A DNA stretch of 64,000 nucleotides from Corythucha ciliata (Eukaryota > Arthropoda > Insecta > Hemiptera > Tingidae), in NCBI GenBank assembly GCA_038030265.1, contig CM075937.1, positions 23,746,001 to 23,810,000 on the forward strand, written 5' to 3'. Both the position numbers and the translations under genes were made by a program. A model generated the notes under the pieces. That model was not told where the DNA came from and searched no databases. It saw only the letters and a program-made list of their open reading frames with translations. Each line of letters begins with the position of its first letter. The first letter of the stretch is position 1. Shown here one piece after another: positions 20,702-31,632 of this stretch.

Positions 20702-21094
20702 TTCTTCTTCCTTCGTTCCTATCTAAGAAGTCGACCCGCCGCTCTTTGATCGCCCCGCACAGGACCAACGTCTGTGGACGGTTAAGCAACCGGAGCTTCA
20801 TAAGGAGGAAATAACTGGTGAGTGTAATCTTTCTTTATTTCACCCCTCGTTGCTAAGGGTATATTTGTGTGTGTCGTGTTCGCAGCACGTGTCTCGTTCG
20901 AATTCAACCTGCGGACGCGAGTGCCCATTCAACAAGCATCTGTACTCTGCAACCCTTTTTCCGCGTTTTCTTCAGTTCCTTTTAATAAATAATTCTTTTC
21001 TAAAAAACACTGTGTACAAAAATCTCTCTGCCTAACACAACCTGAACAAGCCCCACAACAACCCTTGTTGATCAACCACGTTACAGTCCTATTC

Positions 21095-21582
21095 GATATC
21101 GAAGAAGAAGCTCTGAAATATCGGTTTGTAATTTTGGACCAGGGAAAATAGTATCATTCAGACTTCTTCAATTGTTTTTTTTATTAGATGCATCAAATAC
21201 AACTCTAACCTTTGTAGTAATTCTGTCGTTTTTCACGACGCAATGATGTGGTACGTAATATTCTGAATTTTAGTTGATATGTTATTTTATGAATGTGTTC
21301 TTCATCTATGCATGATTGTATGGCTATATGGTATTCTGTTTTTAATTCAATTTGTTTTTCTAATTTTGATTCAAGTGAAAGGAAACGTTTAAGAGCTGAT
21401 TTCCTTGAAAATCCTAAAATTTGTTCTCCAGGTCTGAATAATAACGGAGGTGATCAAGTCGACACATATCACATTTATAAGAATTAGAGTCTTTTTTGTT
21501 TGATCATGGTCGACAACTGGAGATTCATATATTTCAGAGGGTTGTAAAGAACGTACTCTTCGTTCTAAGAAGGCAATTAAAT
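21095..21582 (-). pseudogene. BEL/Pao internal-deletion fragment: gag knuckle joined to RT start, copy 1
   Basis: On minus, 21582 to about 21465 is nearly the inverse of the gag knuckle region at 16141-16260. It runs without the protease into a polymerase stretch reading YYVPHHCVVKNDRITTKVRV, then VFDAS and later FPGPKLQTDISELLLRYRI, the N-terminal RT blocks of BEL/Pao. Several stops and frameshifts are present. It ends just where the BEL RT core at 16912-18065 should continue, so the two pieces were probably one RT before about 3 kb intervened. Confidence 0.8.
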
Positions 21583-21657
21583 GTTAATGTTTGATTTTTT
21601 TTAAATGTTTTTTTTTAACGTAAATTTGATGTTTTCATTACCCAGCATGCCTGATCT
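21583..21657 (+). repeat. Satellite flank motif, copy 1
   Basis: A 75-bp AT-rich motif beginning TTAAATGTTAATG (from about 21577) and ending GCATGCCTGATCTAG leads directly into the 13-bp array. Related copies occupy the same position relative to satellite units at 29627-29702 and 57262-57335. It is therefore a constant left edge of the satellite and not part of BEL. Confidence 0.8.
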
Positions 21658-24600
21658 AGTGCTGGTAGATGGTGCTGGTAGATGGTGCTGGTAGATAGTG
21701 CTGGTAGATGGTGCTGGTAGATGGTGCTGGAAGATAGTGCTGGAAGATGGTGCTCGTAGATGGTGCTCGTGAATGGTGCTGGAAGATGAGGCTGGTAGAT
21801 GGTGCTGGTAGATGGTGCTGGAAGATGATGCTGGTACATGGTGCTGGAAGATGGTTCTGGTAGATGGTGTTGGTAATTCAGGCTGGAAGATGGTGCTGGA
21901 AGATGGTGCTGGTAGATTGTGCTGGAAGATGATGCTAATGGATGGTGCTGGTAGAAGGTGCTGGAAGATGGTGCTGGTAGATGGTGTGAGAAGATGGTGC
22001 TGGTGGATGGTGCTGGATGATGGTGCTGGAAAATGGTGCTGATAGGTGGTGCTGGTAGATGGTTCTGGAAGATGGTGCTGGTAGATGGTGCTGGTAGATG
22101 GTGCTGGTTGATGGTGCTGGTAGATGGTGCTGGTAGACGGTGCTGGTAGATGGTGCTGGTAGATGGTGCTGGAAGATGGTGCTGGTAGATGGTGCTGGAT
22201 GATGGTGCTGGTAGATGGTGCTTGTAGATGGTGCTGGTAGATGGTGCTGGTAGATGGTGCTGGTAGATGGTGCTGGTAGATGGTGCTGGTAGATGGTGCT
22301 GGTAGATGGTGCTGGTAGATGGTGCTGGTAGATGGTGCTGGTAGATGGTGCTGGTAGATGGTGCTGGTAGATGGTGCTGGTAGATGGTGCTGGTAGATGG
22401 TGCTGGTAGATGGTGCTGGTAGATGGTGCTGGTAGATGGTGCTGGAAGATGGTGCTGGTAGATGGTGCAGGTAGATGGTGCTGGTAGATGGTGCTGGTAG
22501 ATGGTGCTGGTAGATGGTGCTGGTAGATGGTGCTGGTAGATGGTGCTGGTAGATGGTGCTGGATGATGGTGCTGGTAGATGGTGCTGGTAGATGGTGCTG
22601 GAAGATGGTGCTGGTAGATGGTGCTGGTAGATGGTGCTGGTAGATGGTGCTGGTAGATGGTGCTGGTAGATGGTGCTGGTAGATGGTGCTGGTAGATGGT
22701 GCTGGTAGATGGTGCTGGTAGATGGTGCTGGTAGATGGTGCTGGTAGATGGTGCTGGTAGATGGTGCTGGTAGATGGTGCTGGTAGATGGTGCTGGTAGA
22801 TGGTGCTGGTAGATGGTGCTGGTAGATGGTGCTGGTAGATGGTGCTGGTAGATGGTGCTGGTAGATGGTGCTGGTAGATGGTGCTGGTAGATGGTGCTGG
22901 TAGATGGTGCTGGTAGATGGTGCTGGTAGATGGTGCTGGTAGATGGTGCTGGTAGATGGTGCTGGTAGATGGTGCTGGTAGATGGTGCTGGTAGATGGTG
23001 CTGGTAGATGGTGCTGGTAGATGGTGCTGGTAGATGGTGCTGGTAGATGGTGCTGGTAGATGGTGCTGGTAGATGGAGCTGGTAGATGGTGCTGGTAGAT
23101 GCTGCTGGTAGATGGTGGTGGTAGATGGTGCTGGTAGATGGTGCTGTTGATGGTGTTGGTAGATGGTGCTGGTAGATGGTGCTGGTAGATGGTGCTGGTA
23201 GATGGTGCTGGTAGATGGTGCTGGTAGATGGTGCTGGTAGATGGAGCTGGTAGATGGTGCTGGTAGATGGTGCTGGTAGATGGTGCTGGTAGATGGTGCT
23301 GGTAGATGGTGCTGGTAGATGGTTCCAGGTAGATGGTGCTGGTAGATGGTGATGGTAGATGGTGCTGGTAGTTGGTGCTGGTAGATGGTGCTGGTAGATG
23401 GTGCTGGTAGATGGTGCTGGTAGATGGTGCTGGTAGATGGTGCTGGTAGATGGTGCTGGTAGATGGTGCTGGTAGATGGTGCTGGTAGATGGTGCTGGTA
23501 GATGGTGCTGGTAGATGGTGCTGGTAGATGGTGCTGGTAGATGGTGCTGGTTGATGGTGCTGGTAGATGGTGCTGGTAGATGGTGCTGGTAGATGGTGCT
23601 GGTAGATGGTGCTGGTAGATGGTGCTGGTAGATGGTGCTGGTAGATGGTGCTGGTAGATGGTGCTGGTAGATGGTGCTGTAGATGGTGCTGGTAGATGGT
23701 GCTGGTAGATGGTGCTGGTAGATGGTGCTGGTAGATGGTGCTGGTAGATGGTGCTGGTAGATGGTGCTGGTAGATGGTGCTGGTAGATGGTGCTGGTAGA
23801 TGGTGCTGGTAGATGGTGCTGGTAGATGGTGCTGGTAGATGGTGCTGGTAGATGGTGCTGGTAGATGGTGCTGGTAGATGGTGCTGGTAGATGGTGCTGG
23901 TAGATGGTGCTGGTAGATGGTGCTGGTAGATGGTGCTGGTAGATGGTGCTGGTAGATGGTGCTGGTAGATGGTGCTGGTAGATGGTGCTGGTAGATGGTG
24001 CTGGTAGATGGTGCTGGTAGATGGTGCTGGTAGATGGTGCTGGTAGATGGTGCTGGTAGATGGTGCTGGTAGATGGTGCTGGTAGATGGTGCTGGTAGAT
24101 GGTGCTGGTAGATGGTGCTGGTAGATGGTGCTGGTAGATGGTGCTGGTAGATGGTGCTGGTAGATGGTGCTGGTAGATGGTGCTGGTAGATGGTGCTGGT
24201 AGATGGTGCTGGTAGATGGTGCTGGTAGATGGTGCTGGTAGATGGTGCTGGTAGATGGTGCTGGTAGATGGTGCTGGTAGATGGTGCTGGTAGATGGTGC
24301 TGGTAGATGGTGCTGGTAGATGGTGCTGGTAGATGGTGCTGGTAGATGGTGCTGGTAGATGGTGCTGGTAGATGGTGCTGGTAGATGGTGCTGGTAGATG
24401 GTGCTGGTAGATGGTGCTGGTAGATGGTGCTGGTAGATGGTGCTGGTAGATGGTGCTGGTAGATGGTGCTGGTAGATGGTGCTGGTAGATGGTGCTGGTA
24501 GATGGTGCTGGTAGATGGTGCTGGTAGATGGTGCTGGTAGATGGTGCTGGTAGATGGTGCTGGTAGATGGTGCTGGTAGATGGTGCTGGTAGATGGTGCT

Positions 24601-27002
24601 GGTAGATGGTGCTGGTAGATGGTGCTGGTAGATGGTGCTGGTAGATGGTGCTGGTAGATGGTGCTGGTAGATGGTGCTGGTAGATGGTGCTGGTAGATGG
24701 TGCTGGTAGATGGTGCTGGTAGATGGTGCTGGTAGATGGTGCTGGTAGATGGTGCTGGTAGATGGTGCTGGTAGATGGTGCTGGTAGATGGTGCTGGTAG
24801 ATGGTGCTGGTAGATGGTGCTGGTAGATGGTGCTGGTAGATGGTGCTGGTAGATGGTGCTGGTAGATGGTGCTGGTAGATGGTGCTGGTAGATGGTGCTG
24901 GTAGATGGTGCTGGTAGATGGTGCTGGTAGATGGTGCTGGTAGATGGTGCTGGTAGATGGTGCTGGTAGATGGTGCTGGTAGATGGTGCTGGTAGATGGT
25001 GCTGGTAGATGGTGCTGGTAGATGGTGCTGGTAGATGGTGCTGGTAGATGGTGCTGGTAGATGGTGCTGGTAGATGGTGCTGGTAGATGGTGCTGGTAGA
25101 TGGTGCTGGTAGATGGTGCTGGTAGATGGTGCTGGTAGATGGTGCTGGTAGATGGTGCTGGTAGATGGTGCTGGTAGATGGTGCTGGTAGATGGTGCTGG
25201 TAGATGGTGCTGGTAGATGGTGCTGGTAGATGGTGCTGGTAGATGGTGCTGGTAGATGGTGCTGGTAGATGGTGCTGGTAGATGGTGCTGGTAGATGGTG
25301 CTGGTAGATGGTGCTGGTAGATGGTGCTGGTAGATGGTGCTGGTAGATGGTGCTGGTAGATGGTGCTGGTAGATGGTGCTGGTAGATGGTGCTGGTAGAT
25401 GGTGCTGGTAGATGGTGCTGGTAGATGGTGCTGGTAGATGGTGCTGGTAGATGGTGCTGGTAGATGGTGCTGGTAGATGGTGCTGGTAGATGGTGCTGGT
25501 AGATGGTGCTGGTAGATGGTGCTGGTAGATGGTGCTGGTAGATGGTGCTGGTAGATGGTGCTGGTAGATGGTGCTGGTAGATGGTGCTGGTAGATGGTGC
25601 TGGTAGATGGTGCTGGTAGATGGTGCTGGTAGATGGTGCTGGTAGATGGTGCTGGTAGATGGTGCTGGTAGATGGTGCTGGTAGATGGTGCTGGTAGATG
25701 GTGCTGGTAGATGGTGCTGGTAGATGGTGCTGGTAGATGGTGCTGGTAGATGGTGCTGGTAGATGGTGCTGGTAGATGGTGCTGGTAGATGGTGCTGGTA
25801 GATGGTGCTGGTAGATGGTGCTGGTAGATGGTGCTGGTAGATGGTGCTGGTAGATGGTGCTGGTAGATGGTGCTGGTAGATGGTGCTGGTAGATGGTGCT
25901 GGTAGATGGTGCTGGTAGATGGTGCTGGTAGATGGTGCTGGTAGATGGTGCTGGTAGATGGTGCTGGTAGATGGTGCTGGTAGATGGTGCTGGTAGATGG
26001 TGCTGGTAGATGGTGCTGGTAGATGGTGCTGGTAGATGGTGCTGGTAGATGGTGCTGGTAGATGGTGCTGGTAGATGGTGCTGGTAGATGGTGCTGGTAG
26101 ATGGTGCTGGTAGATGGTGCTGGTAGATGGTGCTGGTAGATGGTGCTGGTAGATGGTGCTGGTAGATGGTGCTGGTAGATGGTGCTGGTAGATGGTGCTG
26201 GTAGATGGTGCTGGTAGATGGTGCTGGTAGATGGTGCTGGTAGATGGTGCTGGTAGATGGTGCTGGTAGATGGTGCTGGTAGATGGTGCTGGTAGATGGT
26301 GCTGGTAGATGGTGCTGGTAGATGGTGCTGGTAGATGGTGCTGGTAGATGGTGCTGGTAGATGGTGCTGGTAGATGGTGCTGGTAGATGGTGCTGGTAGA
26401 TGGTGCTGGTAGATGGTGCTGGTAGATGGTGCTGGTAGATGGTGCTGGTAGATGGTGCTGGTAGATGGTGCTGGTAGATGGTGCTGGTAGATGGTGCTGG
26501 TAGATGGTGCTGGTAGATGGTGCTGGTAGATGGTGCTGGTAGATGGTGCTGGTAGATGGTGCTGGTAGATGGTGCTGGTAGATGGTGCTGGTAGATGGTG
26601 CTGGTAGATGGTGCTGGTAGATGGTGCTGGTAGATGGTGCTGGTAGATGGTGCTGGTAGATGGTGCTGGTAGATGGTGCTGGTAGATGGTGCTGGTAGAT
26701 GGTGCTGGTAGATGGTGCTGGTAGATGGTGCTGGTAGATGGTGCTGGTAGATGGTGCTGGTAGATGGTGCTGGTAGATGGTGCTGGTAGATGGTGCTGGT
26801 AGATGGTGCTGGTAGATGGTGCTGGTAGATGGTGCTGGTAGATGGTGCTGGTAGATGGTGCTGGTAGATGGTGCTGGTAGATGGTGCTGGTAGATGGTGC
26901 TGGTAGATGGTGCTGGTAGATGGTGCTGGTAGATGGTGCTGGTAGATGGTGCTGGTAGATGGTGCTGGTAGATGGTGCTGGTAGATGGTGCTGGTAGATG
27001 GT
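21658..27002 (+). repeat. 13-bp satellite array B1, about 410 units
   Basis: Tandem TAGATGGTGCTGG. The first about 1.7 kb carries many substitutions and a few 11-, 12- and 14-bp units. From about 23680 to the end the units look perfect for some 3.3 kb. Minus-strand translation is open throughout (PAPSTSTIYQHHL repeated) only because the unit has no stop in any minus frame. I do not call a gene. It ends directly on the duplicated hAT fragment at 27003. Confidence 0.97.
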
Positions 27003-28117
27003 ATAACTGACAGGGAAGACTAACTGCTTATCAGTTATCACTCGGGCCTCCCGTTCAGTGGTTCCCGAGAACTGTTCTGAAACATGACGTCATTGGAATC
27101 TACTTTGTGTGCATATCCCATTCACACGTCCCTATTCCGGGCATCTTCTTTTGGTTGAATTAATTTTTATTTATTTATTTATTTACTTACTTACTGTTTG
27201 TTTGATGTATTTTAAAAGGAAAAAATTTCGGTTCACTTAATTATTCCATTCTAGATCGAAAAACGATATTATCGTTCAAAAACATCAATAAGTCGATACT
27301 ATCGAAAGAAAACCATCGATGAAAAAATTGCCGATATTTTTCCAAAACTTCGATATTTATCGGTATCCGATATATCGATACCCATCCCTACCTAAAAGTA
27401 CCTAGTACTTGTGTCTATAAATTTTCTTTCGAGCGGTCAGCTTCTTTTCGTCGCCGGCCTGTCGAACACACGACGACCCAAAATCGGGCTTAACTAGGCC
27501 CCATCTTCAGAATTGCAAGGGGCAGCCTCAGGAATATTGGCCGCTGTGATCCCCAATGGATGGCGAAGCTCGTACCTCACACTTTTGAACTTTGCCCTTT
27601 GGAGAGGCGGCTGGCTTGCTTGCACAGGACCGGGCTTTTTTTTAGGGAATGAATTCAACGAAACCATCGCAATGGTTGCCTGGCAACTCACTAACACAAG
27701 AAAACCTCATGATTTAAAAAATTCAGTTTTTTGTGAGAGAGATAGAGAATGCATTAGACAAGGACAAAAAAGACTAAATTACGTCACACCATTTTTTGGC
27801 GGGAAGTCAAATACTGCTATTTTAAATAATTAAAAAAAGTTATAATTGAATTCAATTGTTAAAATTCGTATCTATCAAAAGGTAATGGTGTGACCTACCA
27901 GAAAAAAATATTTTTGGAAAATGTGCAACTTCCTCATTGGTCCTGTACCGTGGTGGCCCAGCTCCTTTCTTTTTTTTTTTTTCGTTGCTTTGATTTGGCT
28001 TCAGAGGCAGAAATTAAAAAGATAATAATAATAAATCGAATGAGACATGAAGCTGTTTAAGTAAAGGTAACCCTAGCAACGGGGGATGGAAGGAGGAAGG
28101 ATCCAATGACGGGGGAA

Positions 28118-29129
28118 AAAGCCCCAAGGTATAAAAGCTCGGGGTTTTCCCGGAGAGAGGCATTCAAAAAGTGATTCAAAGTGCTCAAGGGCAGGGAGTG
28201 ACTCGTGGGGTGTTAGTCGCGAATTGTGTGATTTTCTTTGTGTAAGTCCGAGGCTACTTGGAGCGAAAAGGCCGCTCACCACTCGTCGTATCAAACGAGT
28301 TCCAGCCGTTTGCAGTCATCATCTCGTGAACTGTGTTTTCCGAGGCTTCTTGGAGCGAAAAGTCCGCCCACCACTCGTCGTATCAAACGAGTTCCAGCCT
28401 TCTGCAGTCGTCATCTTCACGCACGATCACACCTCGTTGCCACTTTTTCAAGTCGGACCCAACGTCGGAAATTCCTGTTTATCGGTGACACACGAACACG
28501 GACACATCCCGTCTCGCCGTTTAGACGAACGGACACGCACACACCACTTTCGGCGACACACCCTGAAACGCATTTGCGGAATCACGAGCAAGCCCACTCC
28601 CTGCGCCTGCCGTCTTCAGACACTCCGGTCATCCACCCTTCTACAAAGCGAGTCGAGCGCGTCGGCCACTCCCCACTCACCACTCACCACTCACCACACA
28701 TCACTCACCACACACCACTCACCACACACCACTCACCCCCCCCCCTTCTTCTTCCTTCGTTCCTATCTAAGAAGTCGACCCGCCGCTCTTTGATCGCCCC
28801 GCACAGGACCAACGTCTGTGGACGGTTAAGCAACCGGAGCTTCATAAGGAGGAAATAACTGGTGAGTGTAATCTTTCTTTATTTCACCCCTCGTTGCTAA
28901 GGGTATATTTGTGTGTGTCGTGTTCGCAGCACGTGTCTCGTTCGAATTCAACCTGCGGACGCGAGTGCCCATTCAACAAGCATCTGTACTCTGCAACCCT
29001 TTTTCCGCGTTTTCTTCAGTTCCTTTTAATAAATAATTCTTTTCTAAAAAACACTGTGTACAAAAATCTCTCTGCCTAACACAACCTGAACAAGCCCCAC
29101 AACAACCCTTGTTGATCAACCACGTTACA
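28118..29129 (+). promoter_or_regulatory. Promoter-to-polyadenylation region, second copy
   Basis: Same content as 20073-21085, with TATAAAA at 28140, the 92-bp leader duplication, a C10 instead of C11 run, and AATAAA at 29028. Confidence 0.45.
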
Positions 29130-29138
29130 GTCCTATTC

Positions 29139-29626
29139 GATATCGAAGAAGAAGCTCTGAAATATCGGTTTGTAATTTTGGACCAGGGAAAATAGTATCA
29201 TTCAGACTTCTTCAATTGTTTTTTTTATTAGATGCATCAAATACAACTCTAACCTTTGTAGTAATTCTGTCGTTTTTCACGACGCAATGATGTGGTACGT
29301 AATATTCTGAATTTTAGTTGATATGTTATTTTATGAATGTGTTCTTCATCTATGCATGATTGTATGGCTATATGGTATTCTGTTTTTAATTCAATTTGTT
29401 TTTCTAATTTTGATTCAAGTGAAAGGAAACGTTTAAGAGCTGATTTCCTTGAAAATCCTAAAATTTGTTCTCCAGGTCTGAATAATAACGGAGGTGATCA
29501 AGTCGACACATATCACATTTATAAGAATTAGAGTCTTTTTTGTTTGATCATGGTCGACAACTGGAGATTCATATATTTCAGAGGGTTGTAAAGAACGTAC
29601 TCTTCGTTCTAAGAAGGCAATTAAAT
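29139..29626 (-). pseudogene. BEL/Pao internal-deletion fragment, copy 2
   Basis: Copy of 21095-21582 with the same internal deletion and the same disabling changes, so it was broken before duplication. Confidence 0.8.
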
Positions 29627-29702
29627 GTTAATGTTTGATTTTTTTTAAATGTTTTTTTTTAACGCAAATTTGATGTTTTCATTACCCAGCATGCCTGATC
29701 TA
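29627..29702 (+). repeat. Satellite flank motif, copy 2
   Basis: Same 75-bp motif as at 21583-21657 with one T-to-C change, again directly joined to the 13-bp array. Confidence 0.8.
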
Positions 29703-30927
29703 GTGCTGGTAGATGGTGCTGGTAGATGGTGCTGGTAGATGGTGCTGGTAGATGGTGCTGGTAGATGGTGCTGGTAGATGGTGCTGGTAGATGGTGCTGG
29801 TAGATGGTGCTGGTAGATGGTGCTGGTAGATGGTGCTGGTAGATGGTGCTGGTAGATGGTGCTGGTAGATGGTGCTGGTAGATGGTGCTGGTAGATGGTG
29901 CTGGTAGATGGTGCTGGTAGATGGTGCTGGTAGATGGTGCTGGTAGATGGTGCTGGTAGATGGTGCTGGTAGATGGTGCTGGTAGATGGTGCTGGTAGAT
30001 GGTGCTGGTAGATGGTGCTGGTAGATGGTGCTGGTAGATGGTGCTGGTAGATGGTGCTGGTAGATGGTGCTGGTAGATGGTGCTGGTAGATGGTGCTGGT
30101 AGATGGTGCTGGTAGATGGTGCTGGTAGATGGTGCTGGTAGATGGTGCTGGTAGATGGTGCTGGTAGATGGTGCTGGTAGATGGTGCTGGTAGATGGTGC
30201 TGGTAGATGGTGCTGGTAGATGGTGCTGGTAGATGGTGCTGGTAGATGGTGCTGGTAGATGGTGCTGGTAGATGGTGCTGGAAGATGGTGCTGGTAGATG
30301 GTGCTGGTAGATGGTGCTGGTAGATGGTGCTGGTAGATGGTGCTGGTAGATGGTGCTGGTAGATGGTGCTGGTAGATGGTGCTGGTAGATGGTGCTGGTA
30401 GATGGTGCTGGTAGATGGTGCTGGTAGATGGTGCTGGTAGATGGTGCTGGTAGATGGTGCTGGTAGATGGTGCTGGTAGATGGTGCTGGTAGATGGTGCT
30501 GGTAGATGGTGCTGGTAGATGGTGCTGGTAGATGGTGCTGGTAGATGGTGCTGGTAGATGGTGCTGGTAGATGGTGCTGGTAGATGGTGCTGGTAGATGG
30601 TGCTGGTAGATGGTGCTGGTAGATGGTGCTGGTAGATGGTGCTGGTAGATGGTGCTGGTAGATGGTGCTGGTAGATGGTGCTGGTAGATGGTGCTGGTAG
30701 ATGGTGCTGGTAGATGGTGCTGGTAGATGGTGCTGGTAGATGGTGCTGGTAGATAGTGCTGGTAGATGGTGCTGGTAGATGGTGCTGGTAGATGGTGCTG
30801 GTAGATGGTGCTGGTAGATGGTGCTGGTAGATGGTGCTGGTAGATGGTGCTGGTAGATGGTGCTGGTAGATGGTGCTGGTAGATGGTGCTGGTAGATGGT
30901 GCTGGTAGATGGTGCTAGTAGATGGTC
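29703..30927 (+). repeat. 13-bp satellite array B2, about 94 units
   Basis: Near-perfect TAGATGGTGCTGG from the first unit, with only isolated variants (near 30281 and 30753). This contrasts with the degenerate first 1.7 kb of B1 after an otherwise identical flank. Confidence 0.97.
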
Positions 30928-31632
30928 TACAATCTACCAGCACCATCTACCAGCACCATCTACCTGCACCATCTACAAGCACCATCTATCAGCACCATCA
31001 GCCAGCACCATCTACCAGCACCATTTACCCGCACCATCTACCAGCACCATCTACCAGCACCATCTACCTGCACCATCTATCAGCTCCATCTACCAGCTCC
31101 ATCTACCAGCACCATCTACTCGTACCATCTACCAGCACCATCTACCTGCACCCTCTACAAGCACCATCTATCAGCACCATCAGCCAGCACTATCAACTGG
31201 CATCTACCAGCATCGTCTGGTACCATGTTGCTAGTAGATGGTTCACTGTCTACCACCACCATCCACCAACACCATCCACTGGCATCTACCAGCATCATCT
31301 GGTATCATGGTGCTAGTAGATGGTCTACCATCTACAAACAACATTCCACTAGCACCATCAACTAGCATCTACCAGCATCGTCTGGTACTATGGTGCTAGT
31401 AGATGGTTCACTATCTAACACCACCATCCACCATCACTATCCACTGGCATCAACCAGCATCATCTGGTATCATGGTGATAGTAGATGGTCTATCATCTAC
31501 TAACAACATCCACTAGCAACGTCTACCAGCACTATCCTTCAGTTCCATCTACTAGCATCTACCAGCATCATCTGGTGTCATGATGCTAGTAGATGGTCTA
31601 CAATCTACCAGCACCATCAACCAGCACCATCC
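30928..31632 (-). repeat. Inverted satellite spacer S1 (short form)
   Basis: Degenerate 13-bp units in the opposite orientation (CCAGCACCATCTA on plus), followed by CTGGCATCTACCAGC-type super-repeats. It ends in the near-palindrome ACCATCCATGGTGTTGG, where orientation flips back. It lacks roughly the first 400 bp found in the other spacers. Confidence 0.93.

Larger units (their letters stand above)
20073..21085 (+). promoter_or_regulatory. Promoter-to-polyadenylation region, possibly a solo LTR
   Basis: TATAAAA at 20095 sits in a GC-rich setting and is followed at the usual distance by GGCATTCAAAAAG. Further on are a GC-rich leader with a tandem duplication, a possible splice donor CTGGTGAGTG near 20817, AATAAA at 20984, and an end GTTACA at 21085 next to BEL sequence. 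TATA, leader and AATAAA in about 1 kb ending in CA is how an LTR looks. I could not find a matching TG start or a second LTR, so the family is open. Overlapping frames (20179-20814, 20193-20726) are His/Thr/Ser-rich low complexity and are not called as genes. Confidence 0.45.
18958..21657 (+). repeat. 2.7-kb segmental duplication, copy 1
   Basis: This segment recurs in direct orientation at 27003-29701, offset by 8045 bp and, after one lost C, by 8044 bp. The only differences I noticed are a C homopolymer of 11 against 10 and a T/C change at 21621 against 29665. It begins inside the hAT 5' region and includes the hAT terminus, a promoter-like region and a BEL fragment. It ends at the edge of the 13-bp satellite. 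Confidence 0.95.
27003..29701 (+). repeat. 2.7-kb segmental duplication, copy 2
   Basis: Second copy of 18958-21657. Its left edge is fused straight to satellite array B1 at a shared ATAACTG, so the hAT 5' region is cut there and the BED exon is absent. Copy 2 contains the hAT terminus (about 27243-27391), the TATA box at 28140, AATAAA at 29028 and the BEL fragment at 29139-29626. Confidence 0.95.

Noticed and set aside
20179..20814. Overlapping 177-211-codon ORFs in the promoter-like region and their copies near 28.2 kb
   Set aside because: Low-complexity His/Thr/Ser translation in two frames at once. The C-run length difference between copies swaps their ends, which coding sequence would not tolerate.
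21615..27041. Minus-strand ORF of 1808 codons and similar giant ORFs (31552-35277, 36289-39594, 42178-45894, 46971-49235, 50537-52948, 53918-57223)
   Set aside because: They are the by-product of a 13-bp repeat without stops in any minus frame. They start and end with array edges, have no start context or non-repeat domain, and indels do not disturb them.
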